A DNA stretch of 64,000 nucleotides from Dugong dugon (lineage: Eukaryota > Chordata > Mammalia > Sirenia > Dugongidae): assembly GCA_030035585.1 (NCBI GenBank), contig CM057481.1:62319128-62383127 (forward strand). The letters run 5' to 3'. This document shows positions 11,000-21,697 of the stretch, piece after piece. The number at the start of each line of letters is the position of its first letter. The stretch's first letter is position 1. The translations under genes and the position numbers were made by a program. The notes below the pieces were generated by a model. That model ran no database searches, had not been told where the DNA came from, and saw nothing but the letters and a program-made list of their open reading frames with translations.

Positions 11000-11935
11000 T
11001 GAGCAAAATTAATTCACCAGCAGCTTTTCTTTCACTGGAAGTTGCAAATCCTTTCTTTCCTGTTTGAAGCTAGATTTACTAAATTTGAATCTCAAAAGAT
11101 GCGGCTGAGTGGAGGGGCAGAGACTATCTCGTGAACTGACATCCCTTGATCTTATAAAAGCAAGAGGGCAAGGTTCAATCAATCATATTAAGATTAGCCA
11201 ATACTTGATCTTCTATATTTCTCCCTCCTCTTCTTTTTCTCTTTATAAGCCTCATTGTACCTAGCTTCTTGGAGCCATTTGCTTTTTCTGGACTCAAAAT
11301 GCTCTCCCTATATGCATATAGAATAACTGCTCAGAATAAACCTTATGTTCAAATTTTGTTGAGATTTGATTCTTTTTAACAGCACTAAGTTCTAAACAAC
11401 TGAGCTGACTAGACTAAGATCGTTGAGAATAATTAGGCTTGCATCATAACAAACAATTATTATTGTTGTTGTTATTTTCCAACAACACAATATTTCTGCT
11501 AGTGCTAGTTGTGGCTCTGGTAAATCAATAGCTTCTAAATTAAGTCCAGCCAAGCTGGCTATTATGCATTCCACCGGAGCTGCCCCTTGCATCTTGGCAA
11601 GAGCACCCAACTGGGGTAAGCCCTGTATTAGCATTTTAGCTGCTGGCCAATTGCTTTCCTGTTGTACCACAGCCCACAAAGGTGTAGCAAGCAAGTTTCA
11701 ATTAGTTCTTATCCTGTGATTTACTGGGCCTATAAAGAACATCTCCCTGTAGCACTTGGAAAGTAATACCCTTAATGTACTAAAGGTGACGGAGAGCATT
11801 AAAGAAAAAGAATTGCCTTTACCAAGGTGTAGGTATCCAGGGTCCCCAAGAAAATTCCTATTTGGATGATAGTAAATTTTCTTGGGTGGGTTCTTATGGA
11901 TAAAACACAACACAAAACAAACAAAAAGGCATGGC
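11000..11935. other. Unresolved, possibly LTR-retrovirus related
   Basis: The stretch 11,140-11,392 has a TATA-like CTTATAAAAGC (11,152), a second CTTTATAAGCC (11,240) and AATAAACC (11,335), as in an LTR R/U5 region. A minus-strand frame of 100 codons at 11,392-11,694 is followed by another of 71 at 11,698-11,913. I do not recognise either product. An old LTR element is the best guess, held weakly. Confidence 0.25.
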
Positions 11936-12124
11936 TCCTCTAAATTCCAGGCTGGCTATTAACTCCTTCAGGCAAAAATGGAGATACCACTGCTAGGTTT
12001 TTTTTTTCCTGTGGGTTGCTTTATTTTTTAGGGGAAGCTAGTTCATCAAAACAACATTTGTTAAGCTTAGCAAAATAATACACTGGGCTTTTAGTTACTC
12101 TGGTTATTAGATCTAAGGATTGGA

Positions 12125-12445
12125 AATTTGGCACCTTCTTGAAACATTTGAATAGTTTGTTAAAACACAGATTCCTGGGCCCCATCTGCATAGCTAGAGG
12201 CTGAATGAGTAGGTCTAGAGTGGAGCCCTAGTGGTGCTGAGGTTAAAAGCAGTCTGCTGCTAACCAAGAGGTCAGTGGTTTGAACCCATTAGCAGCTCAG
12301 CTGAAGAAAGATGTGGCAGTCTGCTTCTGTAAAGATTTACAGCCTTGGAAATCCTATAGGAATGCTGTGAGTCAGAATTAACTTGACGGCAGTGGGTTTG
12401 GGTTTTTTTTTTTTTTTTGGAGTAGGGTCTGAGTTTCTGCATTTC
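12125..12445 (+). mobile_element. MER5-like hAT element, split by an AfroSINE
   Basis: TTAAAACACAGATTCCTGGG, GCTGAATGAGTAGGTCTAGA and, beyond the inserted SINE, GGTCTGAGTTTCTGCATTTC follow the MER5A (hAT-Charlie) consensus. It is a non-autonomous DNA transposon remnant. Confidence 0.7.
12207..12433 (+). mobile_element. AfroSINE, long type, inside MER5-like element
   Basis: The SINE body at 12,221-12,419 has a head at GGAGCCCTAGTGGTGCTGAG, B-box region GGTCAGTGGTTTGAACCC, the 'agaaagatgtggcagtctgcttctg' middle and a T-rich end. An imperfect duplication (GAGTAGGTCTAGAG at 12,207-12,220; GAGTAGGGTCTGAG at 12,420-12,433) flanks it. Confidence 0.88.
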
Positions 12446-13312
12446 TTTTTTTTAAATTTGATTTATTTTGTTGTTGTAGTTGAGAATATATACAGTGAAA
12501 CATACACCAATTCACCAGTTTCTACATGTACAATTCAGTGACATTGATTACATTCTTTGAGTTGTGCAACCATTTTCACCCTCTTTTCTGAGTTGTTCCT
12601 CCTCAGTTAACATAAACTCACAGCCCCCTAAGGTTCCTATCTAATCTTCTCAGTTGCTGTTGTCAATTTGATCCCATAGAGGTAGTTCTTAAAAGAGTGT
12701 AATGCTCAAGGTAGACATTTTTTACCAGTTAAGCTAAACTATTATTTGTTTTTAAGAAGACTTCAGGGGATATTTTTGGTTTAAGGTTTAAAGTTTATCT
12801 CAGGGCAATAGTTTCAGGGGCTCATCCAGCCTCTATGGCTCCAGAAAGTCTGGATTCCATGAGAATTTGAAATTCTATCTGATTTTTCCCTTTTTGATCA
12901 GGATTCCTCTATATAATCCTGAATCAAAGTGTTCAGTAATGGTAGCCAGGCACCATTCAGTTCTTTTAGTCTCATGGCAAAGGTGGCAGTTGTTCATGGA
13001 GGCAATTAGCCACACATTCCATATCCTACTTGTATTCCTGACTCTCCTTCCTCTTTTTCGCCAGGAAAATGGAGATCCACTGTTGTGCTTGGATAGCTGC
13101 TTGCAAGCTTTTAAGACCCCAGGCACTGCACAATGAACTAGGAAGTAAAACAGAAGCACCAAAAATGTTATCAGGCCAATTAACTGAGATGGCCTATGAA
13201 ACCATGACCCTGGACCTCCAAACCAAAGAACCAAATCCCGTGAAGTTTTTGCTTATACATAAGCAGCCTCAGCAGCTAGTCTTTTTTTTTGTGTTGTTGT
13301 TGTAAATATATT
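12446..13312 (-). mobile_element. L1 3' UTR unit, about 870 bp, minus strand
   Basis: On the minus strand this matches the L1 3' UTR block also present at 56,597-57,472 and 27,040-27,840. Shared text includes TTCAGTGACATTGATTACAT, the 'cagggcaatagtttcaggggctc' segment and CCATGACCCTGGACCTCC near the far end. The poly-A end lies at about 12,446 (T-rich on the plus strand). Its 5' boundary coincides with that of the 56.6-kb copy, which is unusual for random 5' truncation. Confidence 0.7.
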
Positions 13313-13705
13313 TGCTATGGATTGAAATGTGTTCCCCAAAAACTTGTGTTGTAAATCCTAGCCTTTGTGCCTCTGGTTATAATCTCATTTAGGAATGGGT
13401 TGTATTTCTTATGTTAACAAGACAGGATTATCGTAGGGTGTGTTTTAAGTTAATCTCTTTTAAGTTATAAGGGAGACAGAACAAGCAAGTGAAAGAAGCA
13501 GAAATGGGGGGAAGAGAAATGGCAAACCACAAGAATATTGCCCACGAGCAGAAGCTCAAGGAGACAAGGTCCTTCCTCCAGAGCCGACAGAGACAGAAAG
13601 TCTTCTCCTGGAGCAGGCACCCTCATTTTGGCCTTCTAGCCTTCTAAACTGTGAGAAAACAAATTTCTGTTTGTTAAAGCCACCTATAGCAGCACTAGAT
13701 AACAA
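13313..13705 (+). mobile_element. MaLR-type LTR, sense
   Basis: It starts TGCTATGGATTGAAATGTGT and ends in the CTGTTTGTTAAAGCCACC ... AGCACTAGATAAC pattern. The same family occurs in reverse at 17,851-18,378 and 19,548-20,640. The AACAAATT segment near 13,658 is a possible worn polyadenylation signal. It is a solo LTR of about 390 bp. Confidence 0.75.
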
Positions 13706-14210
13706 GCTTTACCAATTCAACTTTTTACAGGTTTATAACTTATTGACAACAATTACAATATTTGGCTGTGCAATCCTACCCTTAATGAATGTGATTTTTC
13801 CATCACCATTAACCTCCCTTCTTTCCCCTCCTGCCTGCCTCTGGTAACTAATAATAATCCTTGGTCTCTGCACATTTGCCTTTTCTTGTCTTTTTATATA
13901 AGTGAGGTCATACGATATTTGGCCTTTTGTGATTGCCTTTACTCAGGATAATGTCTTCAAGCTCCATCCATTCTGTAGCATGTATCCAGACTTCATTTCT
14001 CCTACGGGCTGAGTAGTATTCCATTGTATGTATGTACCACATTTTGTTTATCCATTCATCTGTTGATGGACATTTAGGCTGTTTCCACTTTTTGGCTATT
14101 GTGAATAGTGCTGCAATGATCACTGGTATACAAGTCTCAGTTTGATTCTCTGCTTTCAAGTCTTTTGGGTATATACCTAATAGTGGAATTGCTGGATCAT
14201 ATGGCAGTTC
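13706..14210 (-). pseudogene. L1 ORF2 C-terminal remnant (minus)
   Basis: The minus strand at 13,908-14,208 encodes recognisable L1 ORF2 C-terminal protein (LPYDPAIPLLGIYPKDLK, then CPSTDEWINKMWYIHTMEYY), followed by 3' UTR down to about 13,706. The ORF2 C-terminus lies downstream of the reverse-transcriptase domain. An AfroSINE and an RTE separate this piece from more L1 at 16,012. The reverse-transcriptase part (about 2 kb) is absent between them. Confidence 0.85.
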
Positions 14211-14366
14211 TGGGGCCCTGGTGGCACAGTGGTTAAGCATTCGGCTGCTAACTGAAAGGTTGGCATTTCAAATCCACCAGTTGTTCCTTGGAAACCCTGT
14301 GGGGCAGTTCTACTCTTTCCTATGGGGTCACTAGGAGTTGGAATTGATTTGAAGGCAATGGACTTT
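14211..14366 (+). mobile_element. AfroSINE, short type
   Basis: Head GGGGCCCTGGTGGCACAGTG, a B-box region reading 'ggttggcatttcaaatcc' and tail GGGGTCACTAGGAGTTGGAA. It lies between the L1 ORF2 remnant and the RTE copy. Confidence 0.92.
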
Positions 14367-14369
14367 TTT

Positions 14370-16010
14370 GAATGGGCAAATGCTCAGGAAGCATTAGAAG
14401 AAGATGGAAGTAATACACAGAGTCACTGTACCAACAAGAATTGGTCAATGTTCAACCATTTCAGGGGGTAGCGTATGACCAAGAATCGATGGCATTGAAG
14501 GAAGAAGTCCAAGCTGCATTGAAGGCATTGGTGAGAAACAAGGCTCCAGGAAATGACAGAATACCAACTGAGATGTTTCAACAAACAGTTGCAGTGCTAG
14601 AGGTGCTCACTAGTCTATGCCAAGAAATTTGGAAGACAGCTACCTGCCCTAACAACTGGAAGAGATCCATATTTGTGCCCATTCCAAAGAAAGGTGATCC
14701 AACAGAATGCGAAAATTATCAAACAATATCATTAATATCACACACAGGTAACATTTTGCTGAAGATAACTCAAAAACAGTTGTAGCAGTACATCGATAGG
14801 GAACTGCCAGAAATTCAAGCCGAATTCATAAGAGGACATAGAATAAGAGATATCATTGTTGATGTCAGATGGACCTTGGCTGAAAGCAGAGAATACCAGA
14901 AAGATGTTTACCTGTGTTTTATTGACTATGCAAAGACATTTGACTGTGTGAATCATAACAAATTATGGATAACATTGCGAAGAATGAGAATTCCAGAACA
15001 TTTAATTGTGCTCATGCTGAACCTGTACATAGACCAAGAGGGAGTCATTCAAACAGAACAAGGGTATATTGCATGGTTTGAAATCAGGAAAGGTGTGTGT
15101 CAGGCTGCATGCTTTTACCATACTTAATCTGTATACTGAGCAAATAATCTGAGAAGCTGGGCTATATATAGGAGAATGTGGCATCAGGGTTGCTGGAAGA
15201 CTCATTAATAACTTACGATATGCAGATGACACAACCTTGCTTGCTGCAATTGAAGAGGATTAGAAGCATTTACTGATCAAGATCAAAGACCACAGCCTTC
15301 AGTATGGCTTATACCTCAACATAAAGAAAGCAAAAATCCTCACAACTGGACCAGTAAGCAACATCATGATAAACGGAGAAAAGATTGAGGTTGTCAAGGA
15401 TTTCATTTTACTTGGATCCACAATCAAGGCCCATGGAAGCAGCAGCCAAGAGATCAAATGACATATTTATTGCATTGGGTAAATCTGTTGCAAAGGACCT
15501 CTTTAAAGTGTTAAAAAGCAAAGACGTCACTTTGAGGACTAAGGTGCATATGACTTAAGCCATGGTATTTTCAATTGCCTTCTATGCATGCGAAAGCTGG
15601 ACAATGAATAAGGAAGACCAAAGAAGAATTGACACTTTTGAATTATGGTGTTGAAGAAGAATACTGAATATACCATGGACTTCCAGAAGAACGAACATGT
15701 ATGTCTTGGAAGAAGTTCAGCCAGAGTGCTCCTTGGAAGCAAGGATGGCAAGACTTTGTCTCATATGCTTTGGACATGTTATCAGGAGGGACCAATCCCT
15801 GGAGAAGGACATCGTGCTTGGTAAGGTAGAGGGCCAGTGAAAAAGAGGAAGACCCTCAATGTGACAGATTGACACAGTGGCTGCAACAATGGGCTCAAAC
15901 ATTGCAGTGATTGTGAGGATGGTGCAGGACCAGGCGGTGTTTCATTTCATTGTACACAGGTTCACACTGAGTGGGAACCAACATGATGGCACATAACAAC
16001 AACAACAACA
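14370..16010 (+). mobile_element. RTE-clade LINE, about 1.6 kb, sense
   Basis: This RTE copy includes the reverse-transcriptase region. At 14,441-14,785 it reads NKAPGNDRIPTEMFQQ and KRSIFVPIPKKGDPTE. At 14,876-15,127 it reads YLCFIDYAKTFDCVNHNKLW (motif A, catalytic Asp) and IRKGVCQAACF, where the usual GCxLSP motif is damaged. The YADD box falls at about 15,217-15,231 (TATGCAGATGAC). It ends ATGGCACATAACAACAACAA. Stops between the segments make it a pseudogene. Confidence 0.92.
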
Positions 16011-16011
16011 T

Positions 16012-17850
16012 TTCCTCTTGAGTCAGTTTTGGTACGTTGTGTGCTTCTAAGAATTTTTTCATTTCATCTAGGTTATCCAGTTCGTTGTACAGTTGTTTAT
16101 AATATTATGTCATATTTCCCTTTATTTCTGTCTTGTCTGTTGTAGTATCTCCTCTTTCGTATCTCATTTTGTTTATTTGCATCTTTTCTCTTTTTTAACT
16201 TTGTCAGTCTAGCTAAAGGTTTGTCAATTTTATTGATCTTATCAAAGAACTAACTTCTGGTTTTATTGATTCTCTCTATTGTTTTTCTGTTTTGATTTTA
16301 TTTATTTCTGCTCTGATGTTTGTTATTTCCTTTCTTTTGGTAGGTTTAGGCTTAGTTTGCTCTTTCTTGTTCCTGGAGTTATCAAGTTAGGCTGTGGATT
16401 TGAGATCTTTTTTCATGTACAAGTTTATTGTTACGTTTCCCTCTGATTACTGCCTTCGCTGCATCCTGTAAGTTTTGGTATGCTGTGCTTTCATTTTCAT
16501 TTGACTTTAAGAAATTTGTGATTTCTTCCTTGGCCCATTGGTAGTTTAGTAGCATGTTGTTTAATTTCCTTATGTTTGTGTGTTTTCCAGTTTTTTTCCA
16601 TTATTGATTTCTAGCTTCATTCCATTGTGGTCAGAGAAAATATTTTGTGTGATTTTAATCTTTTTAAATTTATCAAGACTGGCTTTGTGACCTAAAATGT
16701 GGTCTATCCTGGAGAATGATCCATGTGCACTGGAGTAGGATGTATATTGTGCTGCTGTTGGGTGGAGTGTTCTATATATGTCTGTTAAGTCCTGTTGGTT
16801 TATAGTGTCATTCAGGTCCTCTGTTTTCTTGTTGATCTTCTTTCTAGATTTTCTGTCCAATATTGAAAGTGGTGTACTGAAGTCTCCCACCATTATAGTA
16901 GTGCTTTTTCTCCCTTCAGTTCTATCATTGTTTACTTTATATATTTAGGTCCTCTGATGTTGAGCGCATATATACTTATGATTGTTAAATCTTCTTGATT
17001 AATTACCACTTTACCACTATATAATGTCCATGTTTTTTCTATTCTAACAGATTTTGCCTTAAAGTCTACTTTGTCTGATATTAAGATTGCCACTCCAGCT
17101 CTCTTTGATTATTATTTGTGTGGAATATTTTTTTCCGTCTTTTGACTTTCAACGTATTTGTGTCTTTGGGTCTAAAGTTTGTCTCTTGTAAACATATGTA
17201 GTTGGATCATGTTTTTTTAGATCCATTCTGCCACTCTCTGCCTTTTGATTGGAGTATTTATTCCATATGCATTCACTGTAATTAACATATTTTTACTCAA
17301 TTAATGTGCGTATTTCATGTTTTTTGCCAACCATACACTTTGACCTTGAGGTATTTTCCTAAGCACATTGTGCTAATTTTTTAACAGCAACAGGTAAAAA
17401 AATTAGCATGGTGTGCTTCTAAAAGAATCCTGTTGGGGTGGGTCCAGTTGGCAAAAAACAAAAACAAAAACCAAAAAACCCAAGTGTATTATTTGCATAA
17501 AAGTGCAGTACCAATAAGAAGTGACTTACTTCTACCATTTTCTTATTTGCTTTTTTTGTGTGTCTTAAGCCTTGTCTTTGTCCTTTACTACTACTTGCTT
17601 TTGTGTTTTGTTGGTTTATTGTAGTGAGCCATTTTGGCTCCCATCTCCTTTTCATTTTGTGTATGTTTTTTAGATATCTTCTTATTGGTTACCATGAATA
17701 TTACATTTAACAGCTTGTATTTATAACATCCTAGGGTTAGTTGATACCATCTTAACTTCAGTAACATACAAGAAATTCTGTATCTATACCATTCCTCCCT
17801 CACCTTTGTTGTTATTATCACTAATTACGTCTTTATATTTCATTGCCCAT
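16012..17850 (-). pseudogene. L1 ORF2 endonuclease part and upstream spacer (minus)
   Basis: The minus strand holds the N-terminal half of an old L1 ORF2. At 16,570-16,893 it reads [38 protein letters not shown] and FSDHNGMKLEI, which are AP-endonuclease motifs including the catalytic SDH. ORF2 probably began near 17,300. Spacer between ORF1 and ORF2 continues to 17,850, with some foreign A-rich sequence near 17,440-17,480. An LTR then interrupts it. Confidence 0.85.
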
Positions 17851-18378
17851 CTTAGTCATCTAGTGCTGCTCTAACTGAAACACCACAAGTGGATGGCTTT
17901 AACAAAGAGAAGTTTATTCTCTCAGTCCAGTAGGCTACAAGTCCAAATTCATGGCATCAGCTCCAGGAGAAGGCTTTCTCTCTCTGTTAGCTCTGGAGAA
18001 AGGTCCTTGTAATGCATCAGTCTTTCCTTGGTCTGGGAGCTTCTCTGCACAGGAACCTCAGGTCCACAGGACGCGCTCTGCTCCCAGCACTGCTTTCTTG
18101 GTGGTATGAGGTTCCCATGTGTCTCTGCTTGCTTCTCTCTTTTATATCTCAAAAAAGATTGCATTAAGACACTATCTAATCTTTAAACCTCATCAGAATA
18201 ACCTCATCACAGTGACAGAATTTACAACACATAAGGAGATCACATATAACCTCACCATAGTGATAGAGTTTACAACACATAAGGAAATCACATCAGATTA
18301 CACAATCATACAACACTGGGAATCATGACCAAGCCAATCTGATGGATATTTTTGGGGGACACAACTCAATCCATGACA
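17851..18378 (-). mobile_element. MaLR-type LTR (minus) inserted in L1
   Basis: The plus strand begins CTTAGTCATCTAGTGCTGCT and ends CAACTCAATCCATGACA, the reverse of the family at 13,313-13,705. L1 sequence lies on both sides, and a short direct repeat (TGCCC) is visible at each flank. It contains a diverged internal duplication of a segment near 18,205-18,300 ('gtgacagaatttacaacacataaggagatcac' type). Confidence 0.75.
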
Positions 18379-18616
18379 GTGCCCTATAACATTGTTATCC
18401 TTCTTTTATGTATTTGCTATTAAAAACACAAAGGACAAAACAATTTGAATTATCAAGCACGAATTCCTTATTACTAGCCCTTACACTTGTCCATGCAGTT
18501 CTCTTTGTTAGGAATATTTCTTTTTATGTATTGTTTTGAACTACTTTCTAGTGTCTTTTCCCTTCCATCTACAGAACTCCTATTAGTATTTTTTGTAAGA
18601 CTGGTCTGTGTTTCTA
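18379..18616 (-). mobile_element. L1 fragment continuing beyond the LTR (minus)
   Basis: The text TTTCTAGTGTCTTTTCCCTT ... ATTTTTTGTAAGACTGGTCT resembles the antisense of the end of L1 ORF1. It looks like the continuation of the element at 16,012-17,850. Confidence 0.55.
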
Positions 18617-19069
18617 ATAGTACCCAGGTGGTGGTGATGAAGCTGGTTTATGGGCATCACGGTAGATAGCAGGAGTCTAAAGGCCACAAAAACAGGAGGA
18701 AATATTGCATAGGTGCTGCAAATTGTGGGATGGGGAGCAGCCCCATCACCTGTGCATGATTTCATCACTGGCACATCTTGGAGACAATACAGACCATCCC
18801 CATTGGTCACTTGACACTGCAAAGGTATCTCATTGACTGGATGCCATTTACACCATTTAACTCTTGGGGTTCTGGATTTCTTATTCAGGCTGGGAAGGAT
18901 ATAACTGCAGTTACTACCCTATAAAGCTCCTTTATTTTTAAGACTATGAAGAAGACTAGTATCTAGAGCATCCTTTCTGCAGACTCCTACATAAATCTCA
19001 GGACTTCATGGAACAAGTAGAGTATTTCCTGGTCTGGATGAAAGCAGTCACTTGCTAATGGCAAGTGCT
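18617..19069. other. Unassigned stretch
   Basis: No repeat or gene is recognised. A 79-codon antisense frame at 18,583-18,822 has no recognisable family. Confidence 0.35.
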
Positions 19070-19405
19070 ACCCAGCAATAAAAAGGAATGCACTACCAAT
19101 TCACACAACAACATAGATGAAGCTCAAAAGTTAAATGAAAGAAGCCAAACACAGAAAGTACCATGAGATTTCATGGATGATAAATTCCACAACAAGGAAA
19201 ACCATAGCGGTTGCCTTGATCCAGGAGTCAGGGGAGAGAATGACTGCAAAGGGGCATGAGGGAAATTTTTGGGTAGTGAAAGAGTTCTATATCTTGATTG
19301 TTGTGTTGGTTATATGACTACACATTTGCCAAAAATGAACACTTCAAATGGGTGAACTATCTGGTATGTAGATAACACCTCAATAAAGCTGCAGAAGAAA
19401 AGGTT
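19070..19405 (+). mobile_element. Old L1 (L1M-like) 3' end
   Basis: AGCAATAAAAAGGAATGCAC, a 'caacatagatgaagctcaa' segment, TGGTTATATGACTACACATT and CACCTCAATAAAGCTG follow the ORF2 end and 3' UTR of old mammalian L1 families. It is short and eroded. Confidence 0.7.
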
Positions 19406-19449
19406 ATTGACTGATGCATGAAAATCAACAGAGGCTGTCAAAGGAGCAG

Positions 19450-20742
19450 GGCAGGTTAGTGGTTAGGAGCCCAGACTGGAGCCAGACTGCCTGAGGTCAA
19501 ACCCCAGCTTGGCCACTTTCTAACATGTGACTGGCAGATGAGAGTGTTGTCTTAGTTATCTAGTGCTGCTGTAACAGAAATACCACAAGTGGATGGCTTT
19601 AACAAACAGAAATTTATTCTCTCACATTTTAGGCTGCTAGAAGTTCGAATTCAGGCCGCCATCTTTAGGGGAAAGCTGTCTCTGTCTGTTGGCTCTGGGG
19701 GAAGGTCCTTGTCTCTTTTCAGTATCTGTGGGCTTGGTATTCCTTGGAGATCTCTTTGTGTCTTGGAATGACAGGTTACAGTTCATGATTGGAAATGACT
19801 GAGGATACAGTTCTTCAGTCAGGACAGCTTCTCAACCATGCCCTCAGGCAGGCCTCTCTCTCTTTCTCTCTCTCTCGCTCTCTCAGCCCTCAGTCCCTTG
19901 GCCTGTCCCGGCCTCTGTCCTACTCAAGTGTTACAAAGCTTGTCAGCTCTACCACTAAGTGCCCAGAGGCACCCTACTCTGCAGTAAGCCTTGGCCCAAA
20001 GGTGCTTAGCTTTCTGTCTCCTTGGGTTGGCAAGCCTAGTTCCACCGACAAGTGCCTGGAGGTCCCTCACTCTGTCAGCAAGCCTCCTGTCTGAAGGCAC
20101 TAAGCTCTCTCACCCCATGGGTCGACACACCCACTGCACCATCTCCTGCCGGTCTCCTGGTTCTGCTGCTTCCGGTTCTTTACCACCACTTTTTGCCATC
20201 TTGCGCCATCTCTGGTGTTACAGTTTTCTGTCTCCTGGTTCTAGGAAGTTCACAGCGTGAGGACCCCAGGTCCAAAGGATGCACTACGCTCCTGGATCTT
20301 CTTTCTTGGTGTTGATAAGATCCCTCTCTCTGCTTGCTTCTCCTTTTTTCTCTTGTAAGATAGAAGGTGTGACTCAAGTAAAGATGTGAGTAAGGGTAAG
20401 GGTGTGACTTGAGAAAGGGCATGACTTGAGTCACACCCGCTTGTAAGGCAGTGACTCAAGATACACCTCATCCTAATTCTGCCTCATTAACATATAGAGG
20501 TTAGGGTTTACAACACATCACAAAGTGGAGGGTAATTACATTAGATCACAAAATGTAGGACAAGCACACTATACTGGAAATCGTGGCCTAGCCAAGTTGA
20601 TGCATACATATTATGGGGGGACAAAATTCAATCCATAACAAATGTTAAAGCATAAAATGAAGATAAGATTATATACCTTATAGGGTTTATATGAGGATTA
20701 AATGAATATATAAGCGCTTAGAATGATGGTTGGCACCTTTGT
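19450..20742 (+). repeat. MIR SINE split by a 1.1-kb LTR
   Basis: The MIR 5' half is at 19,450-19,547 (GGTTAGTGGTTAGGAGCCCA, GAGCCAGACTGCCTGAGGTC). Its 3' half resumes at 20,641-20,742 (TATGAGGATTAAATGAATAT, AAGCGCTTAGAATGATGGTT). The LTR at 19,548-20,640 separates the halves, and an AfroSINE abuts the far end. Confidence 0.75.
19548..20640 (-). mobile_element. Long MaLR/ERVL-type LTR (minus), about 1.1 kb
   Basis: On the minus strand it runs from TGTTATGGATTGAATTTTGT to GCACTAGATAACTAAGACA, with TG...CA ends. Near-matching five-base flanks (AGTGT / AATGT) suggest a target-site duplication. It is longer than its relatives at 13.3 and 17.9 kb and holds a pyrimidine-rich array (TCTCTCTC, 19,856-19,880). 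Several frames of 60-100 codons inside it have no recognised product. Confidence 0.72.
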
Positions 20743-20749
20743 GCTATAA

Positions 20750-20915
20750 AAAACCAAATCAAACCCATTGCCATCAAGTTGATTCTGACTCATACTGGCC
20801 TGATAGGACACAGTAGAACTTCCCCACAGGGTTTCCAAGGAGTGCCTGGTGGATTTGAACTACTGACCTTTTGGTTAGCAGCCGAACTCTTAACCACTAC
20901 ACCACCAGTGTGTCC
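20750..20915 (-). mobile_element. AfroSINE, short type, minus strand
   Basis: On the plus strand it reads the reversed tail (CCCATTGCCATCAAGTTGAT), the reversed B-box (GGTGGATTTGAACTACTGAC) and the reversed head (TAACCACTACACCACCAG). It is close to consensus, so relatively young. Confidence 0.92.
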
Positions 20916-21487
20916 AAGCATTAATTCCACCACTATATCTTGTGGACTGTTGACCAGTTTCTTGGCAGTCTGAAGGTGAAGTTCAACCTCTCTGTGAGAT
21001 GAGAGGAAGACATGTTTATGTGGATATCCTGTCTTGGACATATGAAACATCTAGTTTAAAAGCAAATTACTGGTTTAGAAGTGCTGGAGGAGCTTTATGA
21101 AGTTTGTAGAGATTAGACATAAGTTTTAAAATATGCAAATTTGTTTCTCTTCTTCTGGAGTAGTATTTCTCAGATGTTTGAGTGGCAGATGACTTGCGAC
21201 ACTAGACTTTAATAACTGTGGCCATACTTGCTCTGGAGCAATTTCCCAACAGGCATCCTTTGGATCATGGGTTTTCAGGAAATTTTGAGAAAGGATTTGT
21301 TTCTCAGAAAAATTTGGAGATCATTAGATTGAAGTTAAAACTGTCTCTTTGCTGCTGGATTCTATGCTGTTTATTTTGCTGAAGTACATTGTAAATCTGA
21401 AAAAGGAGGATAGAATAGGCGGCATTTCCCAAATTTATTTGAGCTTATAGTCTCTTTTTTTCATAGCAAATCCTGCATAGGACATAC

Positions 21488-21697
21488 CAAAAAAATCAGT
21501 TGCTGTCTAGTTGACCCTGATTTATGGTGATCCCATGTGTATCACAGTAGAACTGTGCTCCATAAGGTTTGCAATGGCTGATTTCTCAGAAGCAGATCAC
21601 TGGGCTTTTCTTCCAAGGTGCCTCTGGGTGGACTCAAATAATCAACCTTTTGGTTAGCGGCCAAGTGTGTTAACCATTTGCACCATCCAGGGACTTC
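21488..21697 (-). mobile_element. AfroSINE, RTE-like-middle type, minus strand
   Basis: The plus strand reads the reversed tail (GTTGCTGTCTAGTTGACCCT), a middle segment (GGCTGATTTCTCAGAAGCAG, reverse of CTTCTGAGAAATCAGCC) and the reversed head (ACCATTTGCACCATCCAGGG). Confidence 0.88.

Noticed and set aside
14441-15127. Reverse-transcriptase-like proteins as bacterial retron, DGR or group II intron components
   Set aside because: The FIDYAK-F-D and YADD motifs, the (AAC)n tail and multiple degenerate copies in mammalian repeat-rich DNA identify an RTE LINE.
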